NCBI RefSeq assembly: GCF_900220995.1
Contig: NZ_OBQF01000005.1
Span: forward strand, 124,001-188,000
From: Salinicoccus kekensis
GTDB taxonomy: Bacteria; Bacillota; Bacilli; Staphylococcales; Salinicoccaceae
Direction of reading: 5' to 3'
DNA length: 64,000 nt
The notes under the pieces were generated by a model. It had not been told where the DNA came from. It made no database searches and saw nothing but the letters and a program-made list of their open reading frames with translations. Shown here one piece after another: positions 41,813-51,151 of the stretch. Every line of letters begins with the position of its first letter. Position 1 is the first letter of the stretch. Position numbers and translations under genes: made by a program.

Positions 41813-44558
41813 GACACTCATCCTTTCTTAAAATTATTTCATCTATTATTAAATAACGGCTGTAATCTCTAAGATTGTAGTATGTATTTAAGAATCCTGT
41901 TTCCTTATCTAATATCAATGCTTCTTGATTAGTATCCTGCCCTCTAAACGTAATATATTCCTCATCTGAGTAGAGCATTTTCATTCTCACAGGATTAATA
42001 TAATCATAGTATTTCACCTTGATATTACCGCTCACATGGTCTACAGCCATATGGTACATTTTCGCAATATAAATTTCACTTTGAGAAACCCATGTAAATC
42101 TAACGTATAAGTTTTTAATTTCATATCGATCTTCATCACATATAACTGAGTCTATCTTTAAATTTTTTTGTTTCGATTCAATAATGAGAAAATCCCCATG
42201 ATACTCACTTCTACTTTCAACTATATCAAGTGAATTTGAAAAATACTTTTTCTCTCGAATAATTGATAAAGTGTATTTATGATAGTCAGTTAGTACTCCC
42301 GGAAACATCACCTCATCTGATAAGGGGAGAGTCATTAATTTATCAGGTTCATTATATCTTTCATATCGTATTTTCAAGTTCTTCGGTCCTACATAATTGC
42401 ATTTGACAATCAAATCTTTCCCATCAGGTATGGTGAGAAGACTCTTAATCTTAGGTTGATTAGTAACTTTAAAAATACTAAACCTCTCACCTTTTACGTT
42501 TATATATAATGTCTTAGACGGAGAGCTTAGTTTATTAAAATTCTCCAAATTAAATTCTTTGTATCCCTCTCTTTTCTCTATAACACCAAGTTTCAAAGGC
42601 GTAATAGGTCCTCCAGCCTCAACTTGCCATATAGGGTGGTTTGCCAAACCTTTCGTTCTAATAGAAGTTTCTTTAAAATCTTCAAACCATATCTCTTCAT
42701 CTTCATCCCCGTCTTTAGATAGTATGGAGGGTAGTTGAAATATTAATTTCGACTTCTGATTAAGCGGAAAAACAAAAGTCCCCTCTGTATTAGTTGGATG
42801 TGTTAAAGGGTGGAACTCTCCCTCAATTAGCGGAGATTGCAACTCGAGCAATGTAGCATGCTTCTCTTTTGTGTATAAATATTTATCAAATTTATAATCT
42901 AATTTTCCTACAGGCATAAATCTACCATGATAGATCCATATTGATGATCCTTTTTTCCTTAAACCAATCTCGTATATATTTGTAGTCTTAAATTCTATTC
43001 GAAGCATTCTGATTATTTTTCTTACATCTATTTTGACTACTACGTCATCTCCTGCCTCTTCAATCACTTCAGCATTATATAGTTTGTCTAGATCAAATTT
43101 TTCAGAATTATTTATTTCTAAGATAAAGTCCGATATATACTCATCTTTGTGCAATTTCAAATAAAAGTTAGAAAAGCTTTTTATCAATTGTATTTCCTGC
43201 TTATCATTCATTAATTTCACATGACTAAAGAGGTCATCCTTAAGAAAACCTGTATCGAAATTAATTCCTTTCGCATTTATTAGATAGTCATTTACCACTA
43301 CTTCCGTGTCTTCTTCGAGTAAAGAAGTATATAAATTACAGTCATCACGAAATTCTCTTTCTTCATTACCATCTTTGATTGTTTCTACCTCATAAGGGGT
43401 GACTATTGTGAAAGAATTATTCAGTTTAATCTGATTTATGCTAACTAATCTTTCTTTATCATTAAATAAGTAAAAATCTCTGACAAAAAAATCTTTAGAA
43501 TCATATATTATTTTATCGTTTTCATAGACTTCATATCTCAAATCTGTGCTTAAATTATTGATTAACAACTTTTTATTTTCAGTCGCATAGCCTATTTCCG
43601 TATGTATGACTTCTAGAGGATGTGAATTAATCAGTTTTTCTTTATTATATATATTCACTTTATAAGATCTATTCTCATATTCGTATATATGATAAGAGGG
43701 AATATTAATTATTAGTCCACTATCGTTTAATTCTAGATATTTATGAGCATGTACATTTTTGTGAGTTTCTAGTGTTTTCCCTTGTTCTCTTAATAAAATT
43801 TTTCTTTTAATATCTGTATATTTATTTTTGAAAATAGCTGTATACTTATTCTTCTTAAAAACCGGAACTATATTAAAATTAAGTGCATGAATATAGGTTA
43901 ACCATTCTCTTAATATAGTCGTCACGAACTCGGGAGAATTATAATATGCATGTATAAAATAGTTGGGTACTTTTTGAATAATGCCCGTCATCTTTTCACT
44001 GTTTATATCGTTATCCTCTTCATTTAAAATATAGTCTCTAAAAGCATGATAGAGCTTTAGAAAAAATGTAGTTACATGCCTGTGATTAATATTCTCCTTC
44101 AACTCTTTGAAGTAGACTTCCACAAGAAATTCAAAAATCTTATCCGCGTTACAATTCAATATGAAGTTTTGCATTAAAATGCTATCTCTATATCTTTTAG
44201 ATTTTTTCGTTTCTATGATGTGAGAATATCTTTTTAGGTGCCTAAAGACTCTCTTTTGAAGATTTTGTATATTTATGGTTGTATAATCGATTCCTAATTC
44301 ATTCAAAAACATTATAAAAAGATCATCTTCGTCATTATATTGTCTTCTTGAATATTCAATTATACTTAATGTAATAAGGAATGTTTTTGCTTCCAAATCA
44401 TATCCAAAGTAACTTTTCTTTGATAGAATTTCTTTACTTTTAACCATCAAAGCATCATAGTCATTATCATTAATTTCTAACCAACCATACAGAAACATAC
44501 TGTCTGAATTTGTTTTTAAATTGTCTCTTGCTTCTCTCAATTTAACTTCAATAGACAT
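41805..44558 (-). CDS. Large uncharacterised protein paired with the DUF1998 helicase
   Basis: A 917-residue soluble protein I do not recognise. The first 200 residues are predicted helical and charged; from about 270 onward it is rich in short beta strands with many Tyr, Ile, Lys and Asn, suggesting repeated beta domains. No catalytic motif is seen. ATG at 44558 follows GGGAGGC by six bases. Its end overlaps the helicase start by eight bases, so the two are translationally coupled and probably form one complex. By analogy a large unknown partner precedes the helicase in Druantia type III (DruH-DruE), but I could not establish homology. Confidence 0.7.
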   Translation of the reverse strand: MSIEVKLREARDNLKTNSDSMFLYGWLEINDNDYDALMVKSKEILSKKSYFGYDLEAKTFLITLSIIEYSRRQYNDEDDLFIMFLNELGIDYTTINIQNLQKRVFRHLKRYSHIIETKKSKRYRDSILMQNFILNCNADKIFEFLVEVYFKELKENINHRHVTTFFLKLYHAFRDYILNEEDNDINSEKMTGIIQKVPNYFIHAYYNSPEFVTTILREWLTYIHALNFNIVPVFKKNKYTAIFKNKYTDIKRKILLREQGKTLETHKNVHAHKYLELNDSGLIINIPSYHIYEYENRSYKVNIYNKEKLINSHPLEVIHTEIGYATENKKLLINNLSTDLRYEVYENDKIIYDSKDFFVRDFYLFNDKERLVSINQIKLNNSFTIVTPYEVETIKDGNEEREFRDDCNLYTSLLEEDTEVVVNDYLINAKGINFDTGFLKDDLFSHVKLMNDKQEIQLIKSFSNFYLKLHKDEYISDFILEINNSEKFDLDKLYNAEVIEEAGDDVVVKIDVRKIIRMLRIEFKTTNIYEIGLRKKGSSIWIYHGRFMPVGKLDYKFDKYLYTKEKHATLLELQSPLIEGEFHPLTHPTNTEGTFVFPLNQKSKLIFQLPSILSKDGDEDEEIWFEDFKETSIRTKGLANHPIWQVEAGGPITPLKLGVIEKREGYKEFNLENFNKLSSPSKTLYINVKGERFSIFKVTNQPKIKSLLTIPDGKDLIVKCNYVGPKNLKIRYERYNEPDKLMTLPLSDEVMFPGVLTDYHKYTLSIIREKKYFSNSLDIVESRSEYHGDFLIIESKQKNLKIDSVICDEDRYEIKNLYVRFTWVSQSEIYIAKMYHMAVDHVSGNIKVKYYDYINPVRMKMLYSDEEYITFRGQDTNQEALILDKETGFLNTYYNLRDYSRYLIIDEIILRKDECHV

Positions 44559-44629
44559 AATATAGCCTCCCAAATACTTATAATCGGAAAGTCTTTTAGA
44601 CTGGTTAGTGATTTTTAAGTTTTCATTTT

Positions 44630-47524
44630 TTAATTTGACTCAGTTTTAATGGCACTTTCAAAATATCTAAATACCCCATACTCCACAGGATCTTCCAATA
44701 TAAAATTCATCCTTGCTACTTTATGATTACCATCGCCTATTCCATTCTCTAAATTCTCAGCTGATTCTAAATCGATATCGACTTCTCCTAAATAGTAATG
44801 CTCCGCTTCTGCCTCATCTTTTTTCACAAATAGATACAGCGTCACCTCATCATTTTTATAATCCTCTATAATCTCTTTATTGATCTTCGAGTTTAAGTCT
44901 GTTCCTTTTCTCGTAAACCACTGAAACACATGTGAGTCCAAAAACCGATCATCATATTTCACTGAGTCATCGATGTCTTCGCTCTTATTGTAGTTGATGA
45001 ATATCGGCACTGTATTATGCTTATTTTTATAACCATACATTACGCTTGACTCGTCTTTATCCCAGTTCAACACTCTGCAGACGTCTTTCCTGCTGTACTT
45101 CTCGTTCAAGGTGAGTGGTTGTCGCTGATTGTAGTCTTCTGATTGCAGTACCGCCAGTGCTAACACATCTTCTACATCAGCCTTGAAATTCTCATCTTTC
45201 AAGGCATCATTAAATTCTTTACTCAAGGTAATTTTATTATCCTCTACTTTAATTAACGGATATTTATATTTGTTAACTGACTGACTCGTATAAAACTCCA
45301 ATGTTAACATTCTTAAAATAGAGCGCATTGTACGGTCCGTCATATAGTAGCCTTTTTCACGTATTCCCAATTGAAAATCGATTTTATCAACATGATCATT
45401 TACAAGTAAGTCTTGCAACAAAAGTACTTCCTGCACCCTTTTACCGTCTACAACCTCTTTCGATAAAAATGTCAGTATCTTATCCTGTCCGTTTGTCAGT
45501 GGCTTTACAGGTTCTTTTAACTTCTTTAAAAATGCAGGATAGTGATTAAATTTATTTAATACCAACATCGGACTCATGGCGTCCTGATCATTATGTAGGT
45601 CAACAAGTGATGGAATGTGCCCTAACTTATCTTTCGTATAAGCGTACATCTTTCTCAAGTTTGCTAAATCGCTCGCCCGGTTTTTAGAAATCGACTTAAA
45701 TATACGTTCCTGTGCGATTCTTTCAAAGTTAATCGTAGATTCCCCGGAAATCATATTGCGATTCATTAAATTCCGTCGTAAGTTATCTTTGTTAAATGAC
45801 TTATCCCCCGTTAAAGCAACAGGAATTAAATAGTTATTTTTATAGTTACCAATAAAATCAATCACAGTAAGAAATTCTTTACTTTCATGTTTCCGCAAGC
45901 CCCGACCAAGTTGTTGAACAAAGATAATACTTGATTCTGTCTGTCTTAGCATCACCACTTGATTGACTGATGGAATATCAATGCCTTCGTTAAAAATATC
46001 TACTGTAATCAAATAATCCAGCTCGTTTTTCTCAAGCTGTTTCACTGCCTGGTCCCGATCTTCTTGTGAATCAAGTCCTGTCAGTGATTTTGTTTTAAAT
46101 CCTCTTTCATTTAGTAATCGAGAGAGTTCTGCTGCTTCTTTTCTGTTTGAGACGAACATTAATCCTCTAACCTCTTCACCAGCATGGGAATAATAGTAGA
46201 GCTTATCAATTATATGATCAATCCGATCCTCATGAATTAAATCTGTTAACACACTATCATCTGTAATCGTTTCTCCATCACTCTCAAAATCAGTGACACC
46301 AAAGTAATGGAACGGTGCGAGTATTTCCGCTTCCAATGCTTTTTGTAGTCTGATTTCATAAGCAATATTGTAGTCAAACAAACTGAATATCTCTGTGTTA
46401 TCCGTTCTCTCAGGTGTCGCTGTCATACCAAGCAAAAACTTTGGAGTGAAGTAATTAATGATTTTGTGATACGTATCTGCCCCGCTTCTATGCGCTTCAT
46501 CTATCACAATATAATCGAAATCATCTCTGTTAAATTGATACAGATGATCTTCTCTTGATAATGTCTGCACTGTCGCAAAAAGATATTTCGCATGCTTATC
46601 TCTCGCAGTCCCACTGTAAATTCCAAAGTTCTCAACATCCGAATTTATTAGATCCCGATAGTCCTGTAATGACTTCTGTAATATCTGTTCACGGTGTGCG
46701 ATAAATAACACCCGTTCAGGATCGAACTGTTTTACATCAAAAGCAGATAAGTACGTCTTTCCTGTACCTGTTGCTGAAACAATAAGCCCTTTATCTTCTC
46801 CTCTTAACCTCAAACCCTTTAACGACTCCAATGCTTCTCTCTGCATTATATTTGGCGTAATTTCTTTTGGATCGTTGTTTGTATAGCGGTACGGTTGTTT
46901 ATTCTCGATTAAATGCAGTACTTTATCGTCATGCTTCAGCTCTTTATATAAATCCTGATAATCTCTAATCCACTCGTCAGAAAGTGCTGTAGAACTTTCC
47001 CAAAGCACTTCAAATTGTTCTTTAAAATTATGTATGACTTCCCCGTTATCTAAAGAAGTGAGCTTTAAGTTATATTCATAATTCTTCTTTAAAGCAGAAT
47101 CCGTTAAATTCGAGCTGCCGATAAACATAGTGGAATACCGGCTGTTATCAAATATATAGCCCTTCGCATGAAAGCCTGCCTGGTCGGTAATGCGCACATC
47201 GATATTTGGTATTTTAAGCAGCTCTTTAAACACTGTCGGTTTGTTGAAGTTCAAATATGTAGACGTGATAATTCTTCCTCTGACACCGCGCTTATTTAAC
47301 TCGTAAAGCGCCGTCTTTAAAGAAGCAATACCACCTTCAGTGATAAAGGCTACAGAAATCACAAAAGACTCACATGACTCCAATGCATCCAGCATAGGTG
47401 AGAGTACATTTTCTTCTTTTGTATTAATGATCAACTCTGGCGGATGATGTGATACTTTACCGGTATAGCGATCAATAAAGCCTCGTTCATATGCGTTCAA
47501 TAAATTGTTTTGTAAATGCTCCAT
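44630..47524 (-). CDS. PLD-nuclease/SF2 helicase fusion with DUF3427 tail
   Basis: A 964-residue protein. The N-terminal phospholipase-D-like nuclease domain has H-x-K in GFHAKGYIFDN near 120 with GSSNLTDSAL. The SF2 helicase has motif I SATGTGKTYL near 256, motif II IDEAHRSG near 343 (DEAH), TATPERTD, and the last motif QQLGRGLRKH near 540. A C-terminal DUF3427-like part follows. Such fusions are found in restriction and phage defence loci. ATG at 47524 is chosen; a GTG nine bases upstream is possible. The gene lies first in the minus-strand island, 71 bases before the large unknown gene, with similarly AT-rich codon use unlike the flanking metabolic genes. Confidence 0.88.
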   Translation of the reverse strand: MEHLQNNLLNAYERGFIDRYTGKVSHHPPELIINTKEENVLSPMLDALESCESFVISVAFITEGGIASLKTALYELNKRGVRGRIITSTYLNFNKPTVFKELLKIPNIDVRITDQAGFHAKGYIFDNSRYSTMFIGSSNLTDSALKKNYEYNLKLTSLDNGEVIHNFKEQFEVLWESSTALSDEWIRDYQDLYKELKHDDKVLHLIENKQPYRYTNNDPKEITPNIMQREALESLKGLRLRGEDKGLIVSATGTGKTYLSAFDVKQFDPERVLFIAHREQILQKSLQDYRDLINSDVENFGIYSGTARDKHAKYLFATVQTLSREDHLYQFNRDDFDYIVIDEAHRSGADTYHKIINYFTPKFLLGMTATPERTDNTEIFSLFDYNIAYEIRLQKALEAEILAPFHYFGVTDFESDGETITDDSVLTDLIHEDRIDHIIDKLYYYSHAGEEVRGLMFVSNRKEAAELSRLLNERGFKTKSLTGLDSQEDRDQAVKQLEKNELDYLITVDIFNEGIDIPSVNQVVMLRQTESSIIFVQQLGRGLRKHESKEFLTVIDFIGNYKNNYLIPVALTGDKSFNKDNLRRNLMNRNMISGESTINFERIAQERIFKSISKNRASDLANLRKMYAYTKDKLGHIPSLVDLHNDQDAMSPMLVLNKFNHYPAFLKKLKEPVKPLTNGQDKILTFLSKEVVDGKRVQEVLLLQDLLVNDHVDKIDFQLGIREKGYYMTDRTMRSILRMLTLEFYTSQSVNKYKYPLIKVEDNKITLSKEFNDALKDENFKADVEDVLALAVLQSEDYNQRQPLTLNEKYSRKDVCRVLNWDKDESSVMYGYKNKHNTVPIFINYNKSEDIDDSVKYDDRFLDSHVFQWFTRKGTDLNSKINKEIIEDYKNDEVTLYLFVKKDEAEAEHYYLGEVDIDLESAENLENGIGDGNHKVARMNFILEDPVEYGVFRYFESAIKTESN

Positions 47525-47638
47525 ATAGTTCACACCCGATATACGAATTCTTGTTATAAAACATATTTTCTATATTTTACCATAGCTCTTTTTGCTTTTC
47601 AGGATATCATTGTCTTTCTCATCATTTATCTGTTACCC

Positions 47639-47662
47639 TGAAAGTGTTAATTGTCACTTTCA
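47639..47662. repeat. Inverted repeat near island edge, possible operator
   Basis: TGAAAGTG and CACTTTCA are separated by eight AT-rich bases, about 45 bases before the small gene at 47708. It may be a regulatory site of that gene or mark the island border. Confidence 0.4.
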
Positions 47663-47707
47663 AAGAACAAACAGCGCAAGCAGTAAAAATCCATGGGAGG
47701 TATATGA

Positions 47708-47887
47708 ATGGCCACCAGGGAAACAGGAAATGCAAAGCACAAGATCAACTATCTCGGCATCTGCATCGTTGCAGGCACGGCTTTTGGCATCTCACTCGGC
47801 GGCATGTTCGACAGCACGATAATCGGCATGGTGACAGGCTCCGGACTCGGCTCTGCGATCGGTTATCTCTACAACAGTAAAAACTGA
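47708..47887 (+). CDS. Small glycine-zipper membrane protein
   Basis: A 59-residue protein: a basic N-terminus (MATRETGNAKHKIN) followed by two small-residue-rich hydrophobic segments with GxxxG spacings (GTAFGISLGGMF, GMVTGSGLGSAIGYLY). The ATG is seven bases after GGGAGG. It ends just before a terminator. Composition returns to the host type here, marking the right edge of the island. It resembles in design the protein at 51152-51361. Function unknown. Confidence 0.7.
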   Translation: MATRETGNAKHKINYLGICIVAGTAFGISLGGMFDSTIIGMVTGSGLGSAIGYLYNSKN

Positions 47888-47897
47888 CTTCCACGTC

Positions 47898-47933
47898 AAA
47901 AAGTGCAGGCCTCCCCGGTCCGCACTTTTTTCG
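47898..47933. terminator. Bidirectional terminator
   Basis: AAAAAGTGC(AGGCC) pairs with (GGTCC)GCACTTTTT. It lies between the small gene and the convergent FGE gene. Confidence 0.85.
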
Positions 47934-47951
47934 TTTTTGAATTCAAGTAGT

Positions 47952-48848
47952 CTACTCATCCTTCACCGTCCTGAATCCCATGTTCCCGGTTGAGCTGTCC
48001 ACCATATTCGATGACCTTGCTGCGACCCTGTACCGGTTACAGTAGGAATGGTGGCAGAGGTATGAGCCACCTCTTAAGGCCTTCGCCTGCCTGGTCTCAT
48101 CAAACCAGTTGCTGCACCACTCCCATACGTTGCCTGAAGCATTGTAAAGCCCGTAACCGTTCGGCTTGTACGCGTCGATTGGTGCGGTGCCGATGTAGCC
48201 GTCAGCCTGTGTATTGTTCATCGGGAATTCACCCTGCCAGATGTTGCACATATGCCGGCCCGGTTCGAGTTCGTCTCCCCAGGGAAACCGCTTCTGTTCC
48301 AGTCCGCCCCTTGTAGCATACTCCCACTCCGCTTCGGTCGGCAGCCGTTTGCCGGCCCATTTGGCATAAGCTTTGGCGTCATTCCACGACACATGGACGA
48401 CCGGGTGGTCCAGGATATCTTCAATGTTAGAGGATGGTCCGTGCGGGTGTTTCCATGATGCACCCTCCACCGCGAGCCACCACGGGGTGTTCGGCAGCTG
48501 CCCTTTCACATGTCTATCATCGACTTCCGCAAGCAGCATATGGAACACAAACGACCATCCGAACCGCTCCGCATCGGTCACGTAACCTGTTGCATCGATG
48601 AACGCCTTGAACTTCCGGTTGCTCACCTGATACTTGTCTATATAAAAGCCCGCGACTTCGACTTCCCGCACAGGACCCTCGTTGTCCTCCCGGTTCGCAT
48701 CCGCATCCTCCGAGCCCATGAGAAAGGTGCCTCCGGGGATGAACGCCATGTCTTCTGTGTCCTGGTTTTCTTTATCTTTGATTTCCTGCGTCTCCCTGAT
48801 TTCACCCGCTCCTCTCGACGGGGCGCAGCAGCTTTTATGTTCTTTCAT
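47952..48848 (-). CDS. Formylglycine-generating enzyme (sulfatase maturation)
   Basis: A 298-residue FGE/SUMF1 protein. It starts with a Cys-rich leader (HKSCCAPSRGAG), then FIPGGTFLMGS, ISNRKF-like contacts, LPTEAEWEYATRGG and the active-site segment GGSYLCHHSYCNRYRVAARSS, keeping both copper-binding cysteines found in active FGE. It oxidises the Cys of a C-x-P-x-R motif to formylglycine in sulfatases. The divergent sulfatase gene 106 bases away carries exactly such a motif, so it is the expected substrate. ATG at 48848 follows GAGGAGG by seven bases; an earlier in-frame start has no site. Confidence 0.93.
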   Translation of the reverse strand: MKEHKSCCAPSRGAGEIRETQEIKDKENQDTEDMAFIPGGTFLMGSEDADANREDNEGPVREVEVAGFYIDKYQVSNRKFKAFIDATGYVTDAERFGWSFVFHMLLAEVDDRHVKGQLPNTPWWLAVEGASWKHPHGPSSNIEDILDHPVVHVSWNDAKAYAKWAGKRLPTEAEWEYATRGGLEQKRFPWGDELEPGRHMCNIWQGEFPMNNTQADGYIGTAPIDAYKPNGYGLYNASGNVWEWCSNWFDETRQAKALRGGSYLCHHSYCNRYRVAARSSNMVDSSTGNMGFRTVKDE

Positions 48849-48953
48849 GCTTTTCCTCCTCAACTTCGTATAAGGGGTTCCGCTTCATAAGATTTCCGGG
48901 TTCCTTTATAATTGATGATAACAGAAAATATCAAATATTTAAGGAGTGTAGAC

Positions 48954-50570
48954 ATGTCTGAAAAGAAACCGAACATTGTATTGATTTTCGCGGATGATCT
49001 CGGGTATGGGGACGTCTCCTGTTTCAATGAAAATTCCAAAGTGAAGACGAAGCATCTGGAGGGTCTGGCGGAGTCCGGGATGATATTTACGAATACGCAC
49101 GCGACTTCCGCCTTGTGTACACCGTCCCGCTACGGGCTGCTCACCGGGCGTTACAACTGGCGCTCGAAGCTGAAGAGCTACGTCCTGCCGGGGGACTCGA
49201 TGCCATTGATCGAGGAGGACCGCCGGACGCTAGCGCATATGCTTAAAGACGAAGGCTATCAGACCGCGGCCATCGGTAAATGGCACCTCGGCCTCGGCTG
49301 GCAGCTGACGGATCAGCCGGACTTTGAGAAGTACGGCCTCGACCCTGAGGATTTCCCACGCATGGAGAAACGCCACGGCCGTGACGGCATATTCGACGTC
49401 CGTGCGGGGCTTGCTGATTTCGAGGGCCTCGATATCGATTACTCCAAGCCGATCACCTTCGGTCCGAATGAACTCGGATTTGACTATTTCTTCGGCACAC
49501 CGGCCTCACTCGACCAGCCGCCGTTCGTCTACATCGAGAACGACCGTGTGACGGCGGAACCGAACGGCACGACGGGCGTATCGAACCTCGACCGCCTCGG
49601 CCCGAACAACCAGACGCAGTGGCAGAACGGCGTCATCGCACCGGACTTCGTCCATGAGGAGGTGCCGGACGTCATGCAGGAGAAGACGCTCGGGACGATC
49701 GACAAGTTCACGGAGGGTGATGATCCATTCTTCCTCTACTATCCGAACCACCTCGTCCACGGGCCTTTATTGCCGAATAAGGAATTCAAAGGGAAATCCG
49801 GCATCGGACTGTACGGCGACTTCATCCTGCAGCTCGACCATTACGTCGGGGAGATCATCGACAAGCTCAAAGAGAAGGATATATTCGATGAGACAATCTT
49901 CATCTTCACAAGCGACAACGGTGCTTCAGGTGTAGCCGGCTTCGAGGCGCTGCATGCCAAAGGGCACTACCCGAACCATATATTCAAGGGCGCGAAAGGC
50001 GATATATGGGAAGGCGGCCACAGGGAGCCGACGATCATTTCATATCCGCCGGCGATTGAAGCCGGCGGGGTTTCGAACCACCTGATCAGCTTATCCGACC
50101 TGTACCGCACAATCGCCGAACTGATCGATGCGGATGTGCCGGATGATGCAGCGGAGGACTCCTATTCACTGTCACCGATATTCGAAGGCCGGACGGAGGA
50201 AGTCCGGGAGGATGTCGTCCACTCTTCAGCAAACGGCGGGCTTGCCATTCGCCGGGGGAAATGGAAGCTTGACCTCGTTGAAGAGGGCGGCGGAATGGGC
50301 GTGACGCAAAAGCAGATGGAGCGCGGCGAACAGCCGTCATTCGAGCCGACCGAGCTGTATGACCTTGAAGCGGACATCCGGGAGCAGCATAACGTGATCG
50401 ATGAGCATCCGGATCTCGTTGAAGATATGGTCACATCTCTTGCGGAGTACGTCCGCCTCGGCCGCTCGACACCGGGAGAACCTCAGGAGAATGAAGGCGG
50501 CAACGACTGGCCGCAGTTCGGTTGGATCGAGGAGTACAGGCAGTACGTCGATCAATTCCAGTATGACTGA
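48954..50570 (+). CDS. Sulfatase (arylsulfatase family)
   Basis: A 538-residue type I sulfatase. Metal residues appear in IFADDLGYGD near residue 14, the formylglycine motif is CTPSR in SALCTPSRYGLLTGR near 55-69, AIGKWHLG near 105 and FTSDNGAS near 320. It hydrolyses sulfate esters. No signal peptide is visible, so it acts inside the cell on an imported ester. ATG at 48954 follows AAGGAG. Cognate FGE is encoded divergently and an S-box lies downstream; together they suggest sulfate scavenging. Specific substrate unknown. Confidence 0.93.
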   Translation: MSEKKPNIVLIFADDLGYGDVSCFNENSKVKTKHLEGLAESGMIFTNTHATSALCTPSRYGLLTGRYNWRSKLKSYVLPGDSMPLIEEDRRTLAHMLKDEGYQTAAIGKWHLGLGWQLTDQPDFEKYGLDPEDFPRMEKRHGRDGIFDVRAGLADFEGLDIDYSKPITFGPNELGFDYFFGTPASLDQPPFVYIENDRVTAEPNGTTGVSNLDRLGPNNQTQWQNGVIAPDFVHEEVPDVMQEKTLGTIDKFTEGDDPFFLYYPNHLVHGPLLPNKEFKGKSGIGLYGDFILQLDHYVGEIIDKLKEKDIFDETIFIFTSDNGASGVAGFEALHAKGHYPNHIFKGAKGDIWEGGHREPTIISYPPAIEAGGVSNHLISLSDLYRTIAELIDADVPDDAAEDSYSLSPIFEGRTEEVREDVVHSSANGGLAIRRGKWKLDLVEEGGGMGVTQKQMERGEQPSFEPTELYDLEADIREQHNVIDEHPDLVEDMVTSLAEYVRLGRSTPGEPQENEGGNDWPQFGWIEEYRQYVDQFQYD

Positions 50571-50590
50571 TCATCAAATAGACAAATAAG

Positions 50591-50619
50591 ATGAAATAAT
50601 TAAAGCCAGGCAGTATAAT
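50591..50619 (+). promoter_or_regulatory. Probable promoter of S-box 2
   Basis: ATGAAA, 17-base spacer, perfect TATAAT, about 20 bases before the aptamer. Confidence 0.6.
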
Positions 50620-50637
50620 ACAATTAAATAAAATAGT

Positions 50638-50743
50638 TCTCTTATTAAGAGTGAGTGAAGGGACTTGGCCCTGTGAAGCTCCGGCAACAGCTTGTAAAAG
50701 CGATGTGCCAAATCCAACAGTTGCTATAACTGGATGATAAGAA
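50638..50743 (+). ncRNA. SAM-I (S-box) riboswitch 2
   Basis: S-box blocks are present with some drift: TCTTATTAAGAGTGAGTG, AAGGGACTTGGCCCTGTGAAGC, CCGGCAACAG, GTGCCAAATCC and closing GATAAGA. It precedes a single small gene, an unusual target. Confidence 0.88.
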
Positions 50744-50753
50744 GCCGTGTTAA

Positions 50754-50787
50754 AGCTCTTCTTAATTCAGGAAGAGCTATTTTATTT
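50754..50787 (+). terminator. Terminator of S-box 2 expression platform
   Basis: AGCTCTTC and GAAGAGCT around TTAATTCAG, followed by ATTTTATTT. Confidence 0.85.
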
Positions 50788-50812
50788 GAAAAAATAAAAA
50801 GGTGGTAATCAA

Positions 50813-51004
50813 ATGAAAAACGTACGCGAACTATTTTCAGAATTGGACGATTGGAAAGCATACACACCGGCCAGCACGATGAGCAGCATAGCGAAGTTGA
50901 ATCATATCAGCAGTTTGGAGCGGGAAATCAAAAACCGCATCGATGTTGAGGATTACAAAGACTATATATTATCCAAAGAAGGAAACCGGTCACTGGAGAG
51001 TTGA
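50813..51004 (+). CDS. Small S-box-controlled protein, unknown
   Basis: A 63-residue soluble, charged protein, predicted helical, with no signal peptide, Cys or metal motif (contains LFSELDDWKAYTPAS and LEREIKNRIDVEDYKDYIL). ATG seven bases after AAAGGTGG. It is the only gene between S-box 2 and a strong terminator, so it is expressed when SAM is low. No family recognised. It may regulate a methionine or sulfur enzyme, or act with the sulfatase upstream. Confidence 0.75.
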   Translation: MKNVRELFSELDDWKAYTPASTMSSIAKLNHISSLEREIKNRIDVEDYKDYILSKEGNRSLES

Positions 51005-51041
51005 GGAAAATCTGGAGCTCAATGTTTACTCCAGCAAAACC

Positions 51042-51083
51042 GGCCTGGGCATCTTAAAATCAGGATGCCCAGGCCTCTTTTTT
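51042..51083 (+). terminator. Terminator after the S-box 2 gene
   Basis: GGCCTGGGCATC pairs with GATGCCCAGGCC, followed by TCTTTTTTAT. Confidence 0.9.
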
Positions 51084-51151
51084 ATATATTTTTATAGATG
51101 AATTTCTGGTATAATTTAAGTGAATATTCTGTCATTCAAGGGGATGAGGCA

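Noticed and set aside
35766-47524. Integration site duplication or tRNA target for the island
   Set aside because: I looked at both borders for a tRNA end, integrase or direct repeats and saw none; the island's mode of entry is unknown.
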